Positions 51,511 through 60,360 are shown, counted from the first letter of the stretch. The stretch: DNA of 64,000 nt from an uncultured Acidimicrobiaceae bacterium (GCA_903919455.1 CAIXIJ010000008.1:46016-110015), one strand, 5' to 3'. Numbers and translations: made by a program. Notes: a model not told the origin generated them from the sequence alone.

Positions 51511-52566
51511 GTGCTCACGCTGAGGCGAGTTCTCGTGGTTCTGGCCCTGCTCCTCGCAGGCGATGCGCTGGCGCTGCAGTCCGTGCACGCCGACGTGCCG
51601 GAGATGGGCACGTGCCTCGCCGACGCCGAGCTCAGCGTCGGATCCACCGGGGCCAGCGTGGTGTGTCTCCAGTGGGCGCTGCTCTGGCTCGCCGACTACC
51701 ACGGCCTCGTCAACGGCAACTTCGAACGCAGCACCCAGGATGCCGTCATCAGCTTCCAGGTGGCACACCCGCCCCTCACGGTGAATGGCTCGGCGAACGC
51801 CTCCACGTTGACCGCAATGGGCATCTTCTCCGGCGTCGACAACCCGCCGCCGCTGCTGTGCCTGGCCGATGCCCCCGTCACGGCTGGCGACCGAGGCCCC
51901 GCTGCGGAGTGTGTGCAACAGATGTTGAAGAGCAAGGGCCTTTTCAACGGCACCGTGGACGGCAACTTCGGTGCCGACACCAAGGCCGCCGTGCGTGGGT
52001 TCCAGCTCTCGAACCCGCCGCTAGCCACCACCGGTACTGCCGACTCCAGCACGCTGGCGGCCCTCGGTGTGTGGAGCGGCTTCAACAAGGACGCTGCTGC
52101 CCCGCTCGACGTGAACTGGTTCCCCGCCGGCATTCAGGCCGAGCCGAACTGGCGAGTGGTGCAGGGCATCCCTGTCTATGGCAACCGCCATCCCTGCACG
52201 CGCGCCGACGCCGACACCATCGCCTTCGAGTTCGCCAAGGACGGTGCCGACCCGGCCACCCAGCAGTTCTTCATCTACATCGCCTCACGTGAGGGCAACT
52301 GCAACTTCGCAGCGGTGAACATCAACCCGGCCACGATGGACGATTCGCACTGCACCTTCCAGATCAATGCCCTCGCCGGCACGTTCGAACCCAACGGAGA
52401 ACTGGGCCGTCGAGGTTGGAACAAGGACAACGTGAAGGAGAGCATGCAGAAGTGCGCCGATGCGGCCAGCGACCTGTGGGTGTTCTGCGCACGCGGGCCC
52501 TGGACCCCGCCGTATTCGTGCACGCCGCCCTGGGCCGGCGACCTGGGGCCCGAGGGCGATCTCTGA
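51511..52566 (+). CDS. Secreted peptidoglycan-binding, lysozyme-like protein
   Basis: 351 residues from a GTG at 51511 (the frame is open upstream to 51406). Signal peptide 'RRVLVVLALLLAGDALALQSVHA' spans residues 5-27. Two PG_binding_1 repeats follow (about 40-105 and 115-180: 'LYHGLVNGNFERSTQ'-like and 'KSKGLFNGTVDGNFGADTKAAV'). The C-terminal part has the transglycosylase pattern 'ASREGNCNF...HCTFQIN' with a catalytic-type Glu. It probably acts on the cell wall. Confidence 0.8.
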   Translation: MLTLRRVLVVLALLLAGDALALQSVHADVPEMGTCLADAELSVGSTGASVVCLQWALLWLADYHGLVNGNFERSTQDAVISFQVAHPPLTVNGSANASTLTAMGIFSGVDNPPPLLCLADAPVTAGDRGPAAECVQQMLKSKGLFNGTVDGNFGADTKAAVRGFQLSNPPLATTGTADSSTLAALGVWSGFNKDAAAPLDVNWFPAGIQAEPNWRVVQGIPVYGNRHPCTRADADTIAFEFAKDGADPATQQFFIYIASREGNCNFAAVNINPATMDDSHCTFQINALAGTFEPNGELGRRGWNKDNVKESMQKCADAASDLWVFCARGPWTPPYSCTPPWAGDLGPEGDL

Positions 52567-52643
52567 CGCCAGGGGAACCTGACGGGTTCTGATGCCTCGC
52601 CGGTGGGACCGGGGTAGGTGTCGCGATAGTCTTTGCGCCGCCT

Positions 52644-52735
52644 GGAGAGGTGCCGGAGTCTGGTCGATCGGACCGCACTGCTAATGCGGGGACCACCTTT
52701 AAAGTGGTCCGTGGGTTCAAATCCCACCCTCTCCG
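52644..52735 (+). tRNA. tRNA-Ser (anticodon GCT)
   Basis: Acceptor GGAGAGG/CCTCTCC, anticodon stem CCGCA/TGCGG with loop CTGCTAA, long variable arm (GGACCACC/GGTGGTCC-type), T-loop TTCAAAT. CCA is not encoded (CCG follows). Confidence 0.97.
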
Positions 52736-52742
52736 CCGCAAT

Positions 52743-52776
52743 GAAGGCCCGGTGGAGTTCACTCCGCCGGGCCTTC
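52743..52776 (+). terminator. Hairpin after tRNA-Ser
   Basis: A 15-bp stem (one G-U pair) around TTCA, 8 bp downstream of the tRNA; no U tract. Confidence 0.6.
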
Positions 52777-52929
52777 GACATTGCCGGGAACACCCTGGTG
52801 AGCACCGTCGCGCCCGCCTCACCGTCCGTCACACAGTTGACACAGTGTTGCAATTTGATGACGAGGCAAGTAGACCTGCTGCAACATCAGCGCCGAAAAG
52901 CGGCCCATCCGACCCGATGGAGGTGACGC

Positions 52930-54051
52930 GTGTACGACAACGACGAAGTGGAATCGGAGTTCTGGAGCCACGTGCCCGACAGTCGGCTCGACCGTCTGCG
53001 CCGGGTCTGCGGCATTCGCCTGAACCACGAGCCCACGGAGCGACGCGTTGTTCGCCCCGTCGCCACCCGCTCGCACACCGAGCAGATCCCGGTGATCACT
53101 GCGCCTGCCGTGGAAAAGGTCCGCTCCGCCACCAGCCTGGTCGACCCACTGCTGCGCCGCACCGGCGTGCTGTGCATCGTGGTCGCACTGTTGGTGCCCA
53201 TCGCGCTGTCGCTGCGTTCGGAATCCAACCAGCAGCGCACCGCCAACGCCGCTGCGCCCTCACCCACCCTGGCGGTCGGGGCTGCCGACACCGGCGTGCC
53301 GGCCGATGCGCTCGCCACACCGGTCGAGGCAGCGGATCCGTTTGCGAACATCGACGTGAACGCCCTCCCGCCCGCCGTGCCCGTGAACCCCGAGCCCACC
53401 ACGAAGCGCTCGAAGGCCGCCAGTACCGCCGTCGCGGTCGCTGTCGCGGCGCCCGCCGTGGCGCCCGCAACCACCGCCAAGGTGGCGGCTGCGAAGGCTG
53501 CCACCGGCACGCATACCGCACCCAAGGCCGCATCCTGCTCCAAGCGCTACACCGTGCGCAGCGGCGATGCCTGGATTCTCATTGCCCAACGGGTCAAGGT
53601 GAGCCTGAAGGCGTTGCTCGCGGTCAATGGCGCCACCACGTCCACCGCCCTCTACCCCGGTCGCACCGTGTGCCTGCCGAAGGGGGCCGTCACGCCGCGG
53701 CCGGCAACCACTCAGGCCACGCCCACCACCAGCAAGCCCTCCACCGGGCCCACCTACACGGCGCCGACGAAGACCTACACCAAGGACCAGGTGCGGGCGA
53801 TCATCCGCTCCGTCTGGCCCGACAGCCTCGAGGACGAGGCCATCCGCATCGCCACTCGCGAGAGCAACCTCATTCCCACCGCCAAGAACTTCTGCTGCAT
53901 CGGCCTGTTCCAGATCTATTGGAACGTGCACCGGTCGTGGCTCTCGGCTGCCGGCATCACGAGCAGCGCCATGCTGAAGGACCCCCGCGTGAACGCCTAC
54001 GCCGCCTACCTGATGTACCAGCGCAGCGGCGGTTGGAGGCCGTGGCGGTAG
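52930..54051 (+). CDS. Membrane-anchored LysM/lysozyme-like protein
   Basis: 373 residues from a GTG with a strong GGAGG 6 nt upstream. A cytoplasmic head of about 75 residues precedes one membrane helix ('TGVLCIVVALLVPIALSL'), then an Ala/Thr/Pro-rich linker, a LysM domain ('RYTVRSGDAWILIAQRVKVSLKALLAVNG', about 203-250), and a short transglycosylase-like domain ('ATRESNLIPTAKNFCCIGLFQIYW') with the catalytic-type Glu. It resembles resuscitation or wall-remodelling enzymes. Confidence 0.8.
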   Translation: MYDNDEVESEFWSHVPDSRLDRLRRVCGIRLNHEPTERRVVRPVATRSHTEQIPVITAPAVEKVRSATSLVDPLLRRTGVLCIVVALLVPIALSLRSESNQQRTANAAAPSPTLAVGAADTGVPADALATPVEAADPFANIDVNALPPAVPVNPEPTTKRSKAASTAVAVAVAAPAVAPATTAKVAAAKAATGTHTAPKAASCSKRYTVRSGDAWILIAQRVKVSLKALLAVNGATTSTALYPGRTVCLPKGAVTPRPATTQATPTTSKPSTGPTYTAPTKTYTKDQVRAIIRSVWPDSLEDEAIRIATRESNLIPTAKNFCCIGLFQIYWNVHRSWLSAAGITSSAMLKDPRVNAYAAYLMYQRSGGWRPWR

Positions 54052-54118
54052 CCGAACGCGGACCATCGGATTCCGGTAGCCGAAGCGAGGCCGACGCCTC
54101 TAGACTCGAATCCCGCAA

Positions 54119-54191
54119 GCGCTCGTAGCTCAATGGATAGAGCATCTGACTACGGATCAGAAGGTTAGGGGTTCGAGTCCCTTCGAGCGCG
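54119..54191 (+). tRNA. tRNA-Arg (anticodon ACG), probable attachment site
   Basis: Acceptor GCGCTCG/CGAGCGC, anticodon loop CTACGGA, T-loop TTCGAGT; CCA not encoded. The tyrosine integrase that follows suggests its 3' end served as attB. No second copy of the 3' end was found up to 64000. Confidence 0.97.
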
Positions 54192-54230
54192 CTGAACGGA
54201 TCTGGCTGTTGAGCTGGTCTGTTACTCTGA

Positions 54231-54268
54231 GAGGGCCCTGCTTTCGAGCGGGGCCCTCGAGCGTTTTT
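54231..54268 (+). terminator. Rho-independent terminator after tRNA-Arg
   Basis: An 11-bp stem with one G-U pair (54231-54241 with 54248-54258), loop TTTCGA, then GAGCGTTTTT. Confidence 0.88.
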
Positions 54269-54274
54269 CGCTCC

Positions 54275-54293
54275 ATGTATCAGAGATGTATCA
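54275..54293. repeat. Direct repeat ATGTATCA, 11-bp spacing
   Basis: Two exact copies (54275-54282, 54286-54293) directly before the integrase ribosome binding site; possible binding site for a regulator of integrase. Confidence 0.4.
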
Positions 54294-54305
54294 AAGGAGG
54301 TCGCC

Positions 54306-55457
54306 ATGGCGTGGAAGCCAACTGGCCGACCGATGGTGCGCCAGCAACGCGACAAGTGGGTCGTGCGGGTCGATGGGCTCGACACCGAGACCGGCAAGCC
54401 GCGCCCACGCCAGCTGGGCACGTACAGGTCGCGACGCGCTGCCCAGGTGGCCGCCACCGAGTTCGCTGCCGCCGGCGACACCGGCAACGACCGGAACTCC
54501 GTGGGTTTCCTGGTCGATCAATGGGTGGCCTCGCGAACGGATATCGCCTCGAAGACCAAGATGCAGTACGAGTGGGCGGCCACGCACATCCGCTCGGGGC
54601 TGGGTCCCATCCGTGTCGACCGCCTCGACCGAAGCGACGTCGCGCAGTGGCTCGACGAGCTGGCCGCCGGCGGCAAGATGGGCCGGCGCAGCATCGCCAT
54701 CTTCCGGATGGTGCTGCGTGCCGCACTCGCCGACGCCGTCGACACCGGCGAGCTCCGCCGCAGCCCCGCCAGCAGAGTCCCCATGCCTCGCGTCGTGGTG
54801 AAGCCCGACCTCGAGCGCGAGGTCGACGCGTGGGACGACGCCGCGCTGGTGAAGTTCTTGGCGACGATCGAGGGCCATCGTTGGGAGGGACCGTTCCGGC
54901 TCGCCGTGATGTACGGCCTCCGCCGCAGCGAACTGCTCGGGCTGGGCTGGTCGGCCGTCGATCTCAAGAAGGGCACGGTACGAATCGAGCGTGCGCTCGT
55001 CGAGGTGCACGGCCGCCCCGAATGGAGCGACGGGAAGAACGCCCGATCTCGGCGGACGATCCCGATCGATCCGACGATGGTCAAGGCGCTCACCGTCCAC
55101 CGCCGATTCCAGGCCGAGGAACGCCTCGCCGCCGGAGCGGCATGGAACGACAACGGTTTGGTCGTGGCGACCAAGCACGGCAATCCCGTCTCCCCTGGCA
55201 ACTTCGACCAGACACTCGAGCGGCTCGTGGCCGCAGCCGGCGTGCCCCGGCTCACCTCCCACGGTCTTCGGCACACCGCGGCCACACACATGGTGCGCCA
55301 TGCCGACGACATCGGCGAGATCCGTGCCGCTGCCGATCTGCTCGGCCATAGTCCCGACATGCTGATGAAGGTCTACGCCCACGCCCTGCCTGAGTCGGTG
55401 CGGACCGTCACCGACAAGATCGGGCGTCGCGCTCAGCCCACCGCCGAGTCCAGCTGA
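54306..55457 (+). CDS. int: Tyrosine recombinase/integrase
   Basis: 383 residues; AAAGGAGG precedes the ATG by 5 nt. An N-terminal arm-binding AP2-like region ('KWVVRVDGLDTETGKPRPRQLG') and SAM-like core-binding domain (about 60-150) lead to the catalytic domain with Arg in 'YGLRRSELLGLGW', His-x-x-Arg in 'TSHGLRHTAATHM', His in 'LLGHSPDML' and Tyr in 'KVYAHALPE'. It integrates the element, presumably at tRNA-Arg. Confidence 0.93.
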   Translation: MAWKPTGRPMVRQQRDKWVVRVDGLDTETGKPRPRQLGTYRSRRAAQVAATEFAAAGDTGNDRNSVGFLVDQWVASRTDIASKTKMQYEWAATHIRSGLGPIRVDRLDRSDVAQWLDELAAGGKMGRRSIAIFRMVLRAALADAVDTGELRRSPASRVPMPRVVVKPDLEREVDAWDDAALVKFLATIEGHRWEGPFRLAVMYGLRRSELLGLGWSAVDLKKGTVRIERALVEVHGRPEWSDGKNARSRRTIPIDPTMVKALTVHRRFQAEERLAAGAAWNDNGLVVATKHGNPVSPGNFDQTLERLVAAAGVPRLTSHGLRHTAATHMVRHADDIGEIRAAADLLGHSPDMLMKVYAHALPESVRTVTDKIGRRAQPTAESS

Positions 55458-55506
55458 CCTCCGGATCGTTGGGGTCGGTACCGTTGCGTCGATGTGTTAT
55501 TCCACA

Positions 55507-55512
55507 TACACT
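55507..55512 (+). promoter_or_regulatory. -10 box TACACT of the XRE-GNAT pair
   Basis: Seven nt separate it from the ATG at 55520; no ribosome binding site is present. Confidence 0.45.
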
Positions 55513-55519
55513 TCGTGAC

Positions 55520-55840
55520 ATGGCGACATGGTCCGCACTTGCCGAACTGAACCATCCAGGCGATTCGATTCGCGAGCGTCGCACCGAGTTGGGTTGGACA
55601 CAGGCCGAGCTGGCGAAGCGAACTGGCATCCCCCAGGCCGACATCTCGCGCATCGAGAACGGCCTGCTCGACGCCCGATGGTCCACCATCCAGCGGATCT
55701 CCAGCGCGCTCGCCACCACCGAACAGCCACGCCGGCGAAGCCTCGCCAACGGTGGCAAGGTCACCGAAATCCCGGCTACGCCACGCACGCGGTGGCAGCC
55801 GAAGCAGCGCACGACTGAGATCGCCCGCGAGAAGAAGTGA
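55520..55840 (+). CDS. XRE-family HTH regulator
   Basis: 106 residues from the ATG at 55520. The HTH_3 domain ('SIRERRTELGWTQAELAKRTGIPQADISRIENGL', about 14-48) is complete; the C-terminal 35 residues are basic. Its TGA overlaps the GNAT GTG. It could be the antitoxin-like or repressor half of a two-gene cassette. Confidence 0.87.
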   Translation: MATWSALAELNHPGDSIRERRTELGWTQAELAKRTGIPQADISRIENGLLDARWSTIQRISSALATTEQPRRRSLANGGKVTEIPATPRTRWQPKQRTTEIAREKK

Positions 55841-56316
55841 TCCTTCGCGACGCGACGGCCGCCGACGCAGGCGCGCTGGAGTCGTTCGACCTCGGCGAGC
55901 AACCATCGGTGTGGCTCGATGAGGTCGCCGAGATCGTCGCTGGTCTGGTTCGGTGGCAACACGACGAAGACCACACCGAACTCGACCGGCGGGTGATCGT
56001 CGCCGAGGTCGACGGTGCGATCGTCGCGGTGACCGCGCACGAGCGCCTGGAGCACGACACGCTCGGCCCACTTGCCGACCACCGCTACGTGATGGTGGTC
56101 GCGGTCCGCGTCGATCATCGACGAAGCGGCATCGGCACAGTGCTGCTCGAGTCGGTGCTGGCCGAGATGCAGCGGCAAGGGGTGCTCACCGCGAGCTGGC
56201 TCGTGCACCCTGCCAACCTCGCCTCTGCCGCGTTCAGCCGCACTGGCTTCCCCGACGCCGACGAGACCTACCCTCCAGAAGACCGGCCGTACGCCAGGTT
56301 CACACTTCGGCTCTGA
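55837..56316 (+). CDS. GNAT acetyltransferase paired with the XRE gene
   Basis: 159 residues from a GTG (GTGA overlap). Motif A 'VVAVRVDHRRSGIGTVLLESVL' binds acetyl-CoA, and 'NLASAAFSRTGF' is motif B. The substrate is unknown. XRE-GNAT cassettes on mobile elements include predicted toxin-antitoxin pairs, but many GNAT enzymes are resistance or modification enzymes. Confidence 0.85.
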   Translation: MILRDATAADAGALESFDLGEQPSVWLDEVAEIVAGLVRWQHDEDHTELDRRVIVAEVDGAIVAVTAHERLEHDTLGPLADHRYVMVVAVRVDHRRSGIGTVLLESVLAEMQRQGVLTASWLVHPANLASAAFSRTGFPDADETYPPEDRPYARFTLRL

Positions 56317-56354
56317 TGCAGCGCCTGTGACTTCCGACACAGGGTTCGTGTTGT

Positions 56355-56404
56355 CCTGTACCACCCTGTACCGCCACGTACCTTCCTGTACCTCCAGGTA
56401 CCAA
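56355..56404. repeat. Five 10-bp iteron-like repeats with GTACC
   Basis: GTACC occurs at 56358, 56368, 56378, 56388 and 56398, exactly one helical turn apart, mostly within CCTGTACC. It precedes the excisionase-like gene on the mobile element. Confidence 0.85.
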
Positions 56405-56426
56405 AACACCATCTGAGCTGGGATTA

Positions 56427-56444
56427 TCGGGGGTTGCACCCCGA
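56427..56444. promoter_or_regulatory. Inverted repeat TCGGGG-N6-CCCCGA
   Basis: Lies between the GTACC array and the excisionase-like ATG; a possible operator. Confidence 0.35.
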
Positions 56445-56472
56445 ATCACATGGGTGTATTTCTGAACATTCC

Positions 56473-56841
56473 ATGGGTACCACCCGAGACTCCGAAGGCG
56501 ACCTCGATGGCCTGCCGGCGATGCTCACGGTCGACGAGGCCGCCCGCGTCCTGCGCATCGGTCGCACGCTCGCGTATCGGCTCGCAGCCGACTTCGTCGC
56601 TGGTGATGTCCACGGGCTGCCAGTGGTGCGTCTCGGCGGTTGCCTTCGCGTTCCTCGATGGGCGCTGATCGAGTTCATCCACCACGGCCGTGTCGTCAGC
56701 GATCTCAACGCCGCAGTCTCCTCCGCAGTCGACTCCCTCATCGACGAGCCTGCCGCAGCGACGCGAGTACCGAATCATCGTCGCAATCGTCGCCCGCAGT
56801 CGCGGTCGACCGCCCAGTTGTCGCTCGCGATCGAGTCCTGA
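56473..56841 (+). CDS. Excisionase-like (HTH_17) DNA-binding protein
   Basis: 122 residues from the ATG at 56473. 'MLTVDEAARVLRIGRTLAYRLAADF...LPVVRLGGCLRVPRWALIEFI' is the MerR-like winged HTH of AlpA/excisionase proteins (about 17-70); the rest is polar and basic. It may bind the upstream GTACC array and control excision or relaxase expression. Confidence 0.85.
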   Translation: MGTTRDSEGDLDGLPAMLTVDEAARVLRIGRTLAYRLAADFVAGDVHGLPVVRLGGCLRVPRWALIEFIHHGRVVSDLNAAVSSAVDSLIDEPAAATRVPNHRRNRRPQSRSTAQLSLAIES

Positions 56842-56919
56842 GGCGAACGCGATGACCGCTCTCGGAACCACCGCACCCATGGTTGACAGACAGGTGCCCG
56901 CGGGCGGGAGGGAGTCCTC

Positions 56920-59900
56920 ATGCTGCGCGTGACAACGCTCTACGCGGGCTCAGCGGCCGCGACTGCGAAGTACTACACGAAGTATCTGACGCAGGCGCCG
57001 GGTGAACAGCCGGGTGTGTGGTCTGGCGCGCAGGCTGCCGGTTTCGGGTTGTCGGGGGAGGTGTCGACCGACGCGCTCGAACAGTTGCTGACGGGTTGCG
57101 ATCCACTCACCGGTCTGACGCTCGGTAAACCGCTGGTCGATCGGACGACGGCGAACGGCACCGCGATCCGCGCGGTGGCGGGGTTCGATGCGACGGTGTC
57201 GGCCCCGAAGTCGTTGTCGGTGTGGTGGGCGCTGACGGGCGACCCTGGTTTGGCGGAGTGTCACGACGTTGCCGTCAATGCGGTCGTCGACTACCTGGAA
57301 CGCTTCGGCTCCACGACGCGTATCCGCTCGAACGGTGGACGGTTGCATCCGGACAGCCAAGGGCTGATCGTGGCCGCGTTCCGTCAGACCACATCGAGGC
57401 TCGATGACCCGCAGTTGCACACGCATCTGGTGATCTCGTCGAAGGTGCAGACCGACGACGGCCGCTGGCTCGCCCTCGACGCACGAGTGTTGAAGCAACA
57501 CCAACGCGCCTTCGGTGGTCTGTATCAGTCGGTGTTGCGTGCCGAGCTCACTCACCGGTACGGGGTCGCGTTCGCGGACATCGTCAACGGTCAGGCGGAG
57601 ATCGCCGGCGTCCCCACGGAGCTGCTGGAGCAGTTCTCCAAGCGCGCCGCGCAGGTGCGGGGCGAGTTGCAGGTGAAGGTGGCCGAGTTCCGCCAACGTG
57701 AAGGCCGGCACCCGACCCGCTTCGAGCACGCCGCCCTCGAACGCGAAGCCGCAGCGGACACCCGGCTCCGCAAGGCCGCCAATTGTGTCCCGGATCTGCC
57801 GACGCGATGGCGTAGCGAGGCGGCCGGCATCGGTGTCACTGCCGAGTCGCTCCGCCAGTCGATCGCGCAGGCCGCACGGTCAGTGTCCACGCCGGTGAAG
57901 GTGAGTGTCGCCGACGTGATCGAGGACCTGTCAACGGATCGGTCGGCATGGCATCGCATGGACATCATGCGCGCGGCCACCGACCGGCTGCGCCCGCAAC
58001 CCGACATGTCGGGTGAGCGGTGGGCGCGACTGCTCGACCGGGCGGTGGATCGTGTGCTGGGCGAGTGTGCGGTTCTAGACCCTGAGGGCGACGGACCGCG
58101 GCGACGGTCGGATGGTCGTTCGGTGTGGATCGAGCCCGTCGCCGCACAGGTGACCAGCCACCAGGTCCTCGCTCAGGAGGAAGCAGTCCTCGACTGGGTG
58201 GTCGAGGCGCAGCTCGACCAGCCGTCACCGTCGACGACGGTCACCCGCGGAGGGCTCGATGTGCTCCAGTTCGACGCAGCCGCAGCGGTCGCGGGTGAGG
58301 ATCGGGTGGTCGTGATCGTCGGACCGGCCGGCACCGGCAAGACCACCACCCTTTCAGCTGCGGTCACCGATCTGCGCGGTCACAGCCGGCACGTGTTCGG
58401 AGTCGCACCCACGGCGAAGGCCGCCAAGGTCCTCGGGCAAGAGACCGGGATGCATACGGACACGGTCGCCAAACTGCTCCACGAATGGGCCCGACCCGAC
58501 GGGCCGAGCCCGCAATGGCGGCTCCCGACGGGCACGACAGTGATCGTCGACGAAGCCGGGATGTTGTCGACACCGAACCTGCACCACCTCACCCGACTGG
58601 CGACGAGCGTGCAGTGGCGTCTGGTGTTGGTTGGTGATCACCGCCAACTGCAAGCCGTGGGTCGTGGTGGCCTGTTCGGCGAGATCTGTACGACGTCGAG
58701 GGTGATCGAGTTGGAGCGGATTCACCGGTTCACCCACGACTGGGAAGCCGCCGCGTCATTGCGCCTGCGCCACGGCGACCTCCGCACGCTCGGCACATAC
58801 GAGGTCCACGGGCGGATCATCCCCGGGACCTTCGAGGAGCATCTCGACGCGATCGCGCAGGAATGGATGCAACGCCACGCCGCCGGGAAGACGGTCGCGA
58901 TCACCGCGGCGACCAACGAGCACGTCGACGAGATCAACCGCACCATCCGCCAACTGAGGGCGCGCACCGGCGACACCGACACCACCACGATCGCCTGGAT
59001 CGCCGACGGTCCGGTCGTGATCGGGGACATCGTCGTAACCCGCCGCAACGAGCGCCACCTGCACACCACCAGCGGTGACATCGTCCGCAACCGCGAACTG
59101 TGGACCGTCACCGCGATCAATGACGACGGTGACCTCACCGTCACCGACCTGAGTGGGTCGAGCACAGTGACGCTGCCGGCCGGCTATGCGACGAAGCATG
59201 TGCGGCTCGGGTATGCGGCCACCGAATACGGCACCCAGTCCGCGACCGAGACCGCGTCGATCACCCTGGCCGGGCCGGCGACGACTGGTCGCGGCCTGTA
59301 TGTGGCGATGACCCGCGGCCGCGACGACAACCGTGTCTACGTCGTCACCGACACCCACGCGATGAGCGACGCACGTGACGTGCTCGAAGGGATCGTCGCA
59401 TCGGATCGGGCCGACGTCCCTGCCGTGGTGCAACGTCGCAAGCTCGCCCAACAGGACCGCCAACCGCCACGCCCGCAGCCGCGCTGCCAGATTCCGGACT
59501 GGTTCCACGACCTACTCGTCGACGCCGTCGACACCTATCGCCAGGCTCGAGAGGCGCTCGACAACTCGATAACGAAGAGGGCCCGACTCGTCGAGGTCGT
59601 CGACGTCGCAGCACGACGGATCGCAGATGCGAACACGATGTGTGCACCCTTTGATGTTGCACTCGAAGCGTCCAGTGATGCGGTGAAGCAGGCCGAGGCG
59701 GCGCAGCGGGCCGCGCAACAACGACTCGATCAATCCGGGCTCCTCGGTCGACGCCAAGCACGCACCGGACTCGCCGCAGCAATCGAGAGCGTTGCCAGCT
59801 CCGGCGAGTTGCTCGCGGTCGCGCGCGAGCAGGCTCGCGAGCCCTACGCGCAACGGAACATCGCCCGCACACAGATCGAGACCGCCCGAGACGCATTGAG

Positions 59901-60192
59901 GACCCACGACATCCTCGCCAGCTGGCAGTACTTCCCCGAACACCTCTCAGTCGCCGAGGCCCGCGTCGACGCGCTCGACACCTGGCACGACTGGGCCGCT
60001 GGCAAACCGGTCACACAGGACCGTCTCGAGGAGGCTGTCACCACCCTGCACGAGGTCGCCACACACGAACCCGACAACGGCACCCGACAACTCGCCAACG
60101 TCATCCACCAATGGGCCGAACAGCACGGCGTGGAGCTCACCACGCCGCCGATCGATCAGAGCCGCTGCGTGGAGATCGAAATCGACCTCTAG
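56920..60192 (+). CDS. MobF-family relaxase-helicase (TrwC/TraA-like)
   Basis: 1090 residues. An N-terminal TrwC relaxase domain (1-310) with tyrosine-rich start ('KYYTKYL'), 'GFDATVSAPKSLSVWWAL' and metal motif 'DPQLHTHLVISSKV'. Then a RecD-like helicase with Walker A 'GPAGTGKTTTLSAAV' (about 467), 'TVIVDEAGML' Walker B, 'VGDHRQLQAVGRGGLF' and 'GRGLYVAMTRGRD' near 800. A coiled, charged C-terminal region (880-1090) follows. It would nick at oriT and unwind DNA for conjugal transfer. Confidence 0.9.
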   Translation: MLRVTTLYAGSAAATAKYYTKYLTQAPGEQPGVWSGAQAAGFGLSGEVSTDALEQLLTGCDPLTGLTLGKPLVDRTTANGTAIRAVAGFDATVSAPKSLSVWWALTGDPGLAECHDVAVNAVVDYLERFGSTTRIRSNGGRLHPDSQGLIVAAFRQTTSRLDDPQLHTHLVISSKVQTDDGRWLALDARVLKQHQRAFGGLYQSVLRAELTHRYGVAFADIVNGQAEIAGVPTELLEQFSKRAAQVRGELQVKVAEFRQREGRHPTRFEHAALEREAAADTRLRKAANCVPDLPTRWRSEAAGIGVTAESLRQSIAQAARSVSTPVKVSVADVIEDLSTDRSAWHRMDIMRAATDRLRPQPDMSGERWARLLDRAVDRVLGECAVLDPEGDGPRRRSDGRSVWIEPVAAQVTSHQVLAQEEAVLDWVVEAQLDQPSPSTTVTRGGLDVLQFDAAAAVAGEDRVVVIVGPAGTGKTTTLSAAVTDLRGHSRHVFGVAPTAKAAKVLGQETGMHTDTVAKLLHEWARPDGPSPQWRLPTGTTVIVDEAGMLSTPNLHHLTRLATSVQWRLVLVGDHRQLQAVGRGGLFGEICTTSRVIELERIHRFTHDWEAAASLRLRHGDLRTLGTYEVHGRIIPGTFEEHLDAIAQEWMQRHAAGKTVAITAATNEHVDEINRTIRQLRARTGDTDTTTIAWIADGPVVIGDIVVTRRNERHLHTTSGDIVRNRELWTVTAINDDGDLTVTDLSGSSTVTLPAGYATKHVRLGYAATEYGTQSATETASITLAGPATTGRGLYVAMTRGRDDNRVYVVTDTHAMSDARDVLEGIVASDRADVPAVVQRRKLAQQDRQPPRPQPRCQIPDWFHDLLVDAVDTYRQAREALDNSITKRARLVEVVDVAARRIADANTMCAPFDVALEASSDAVKQAEAAQRAAQQRLDQSGLLGRRQARTGLAAAIESVASSGELLAVAREQAREPYAQRNIARTQIETARDALRTHDILASWQYFPEHLSVAEARVDALDTWHDWAAGKPVTQDRLEEAVTTLHEVATHEPDNGTRQLANVIHQWAEQHGVELTTPPIDQSRCVEIEIDL

Positions 60193-60324
60193 CAACCGAT
60201 GCACACGACGCCCTACCGATCACCATCCGGCGAGCGCATCGGACGACCTGGTCGCGAGGCTCAGGCTGGAGCCTGATTGAACGAAGTCGGGAACCAATCG
60301 ATGCTGACGAGCGACTCCGTCCGT

Positions 60325-60360
60325 ATATGCGAACACGACTGAATATGCGAACACGACTGA
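60325..60360 (+). repeat. 18-bp tandem duplication at the lipoprotein start
   Basis: ATATGCGAACACGACTGA occurs twice in a row (60325-60342 and 60343-60360); each copy supplies an in-frame ATG and the peptide 'MRTRL'. Confidence 0.92.

Larger units (their letters stand above)
54192..60192 (+). mobile_element. Integrated mobilizable element (left part)
   Basis: Starts at tRNA-Arg and runs through integrase, XRE-GNAT pair, 10-bp repeat array, excisionase-like HTH and MobF relaxase. No conjugation (T4SS) genes are seen, so it is mobilizable rather than self-transmissible, or truncated. The right end could be near 60250 or beyond the window. Confidence 0.65.

Noticed and set aside
60193..60326. 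Right attachment site of the integrated element
   Set aside because: No copy of the tRNA-Arg 3' end was found here or further to the right by eye.
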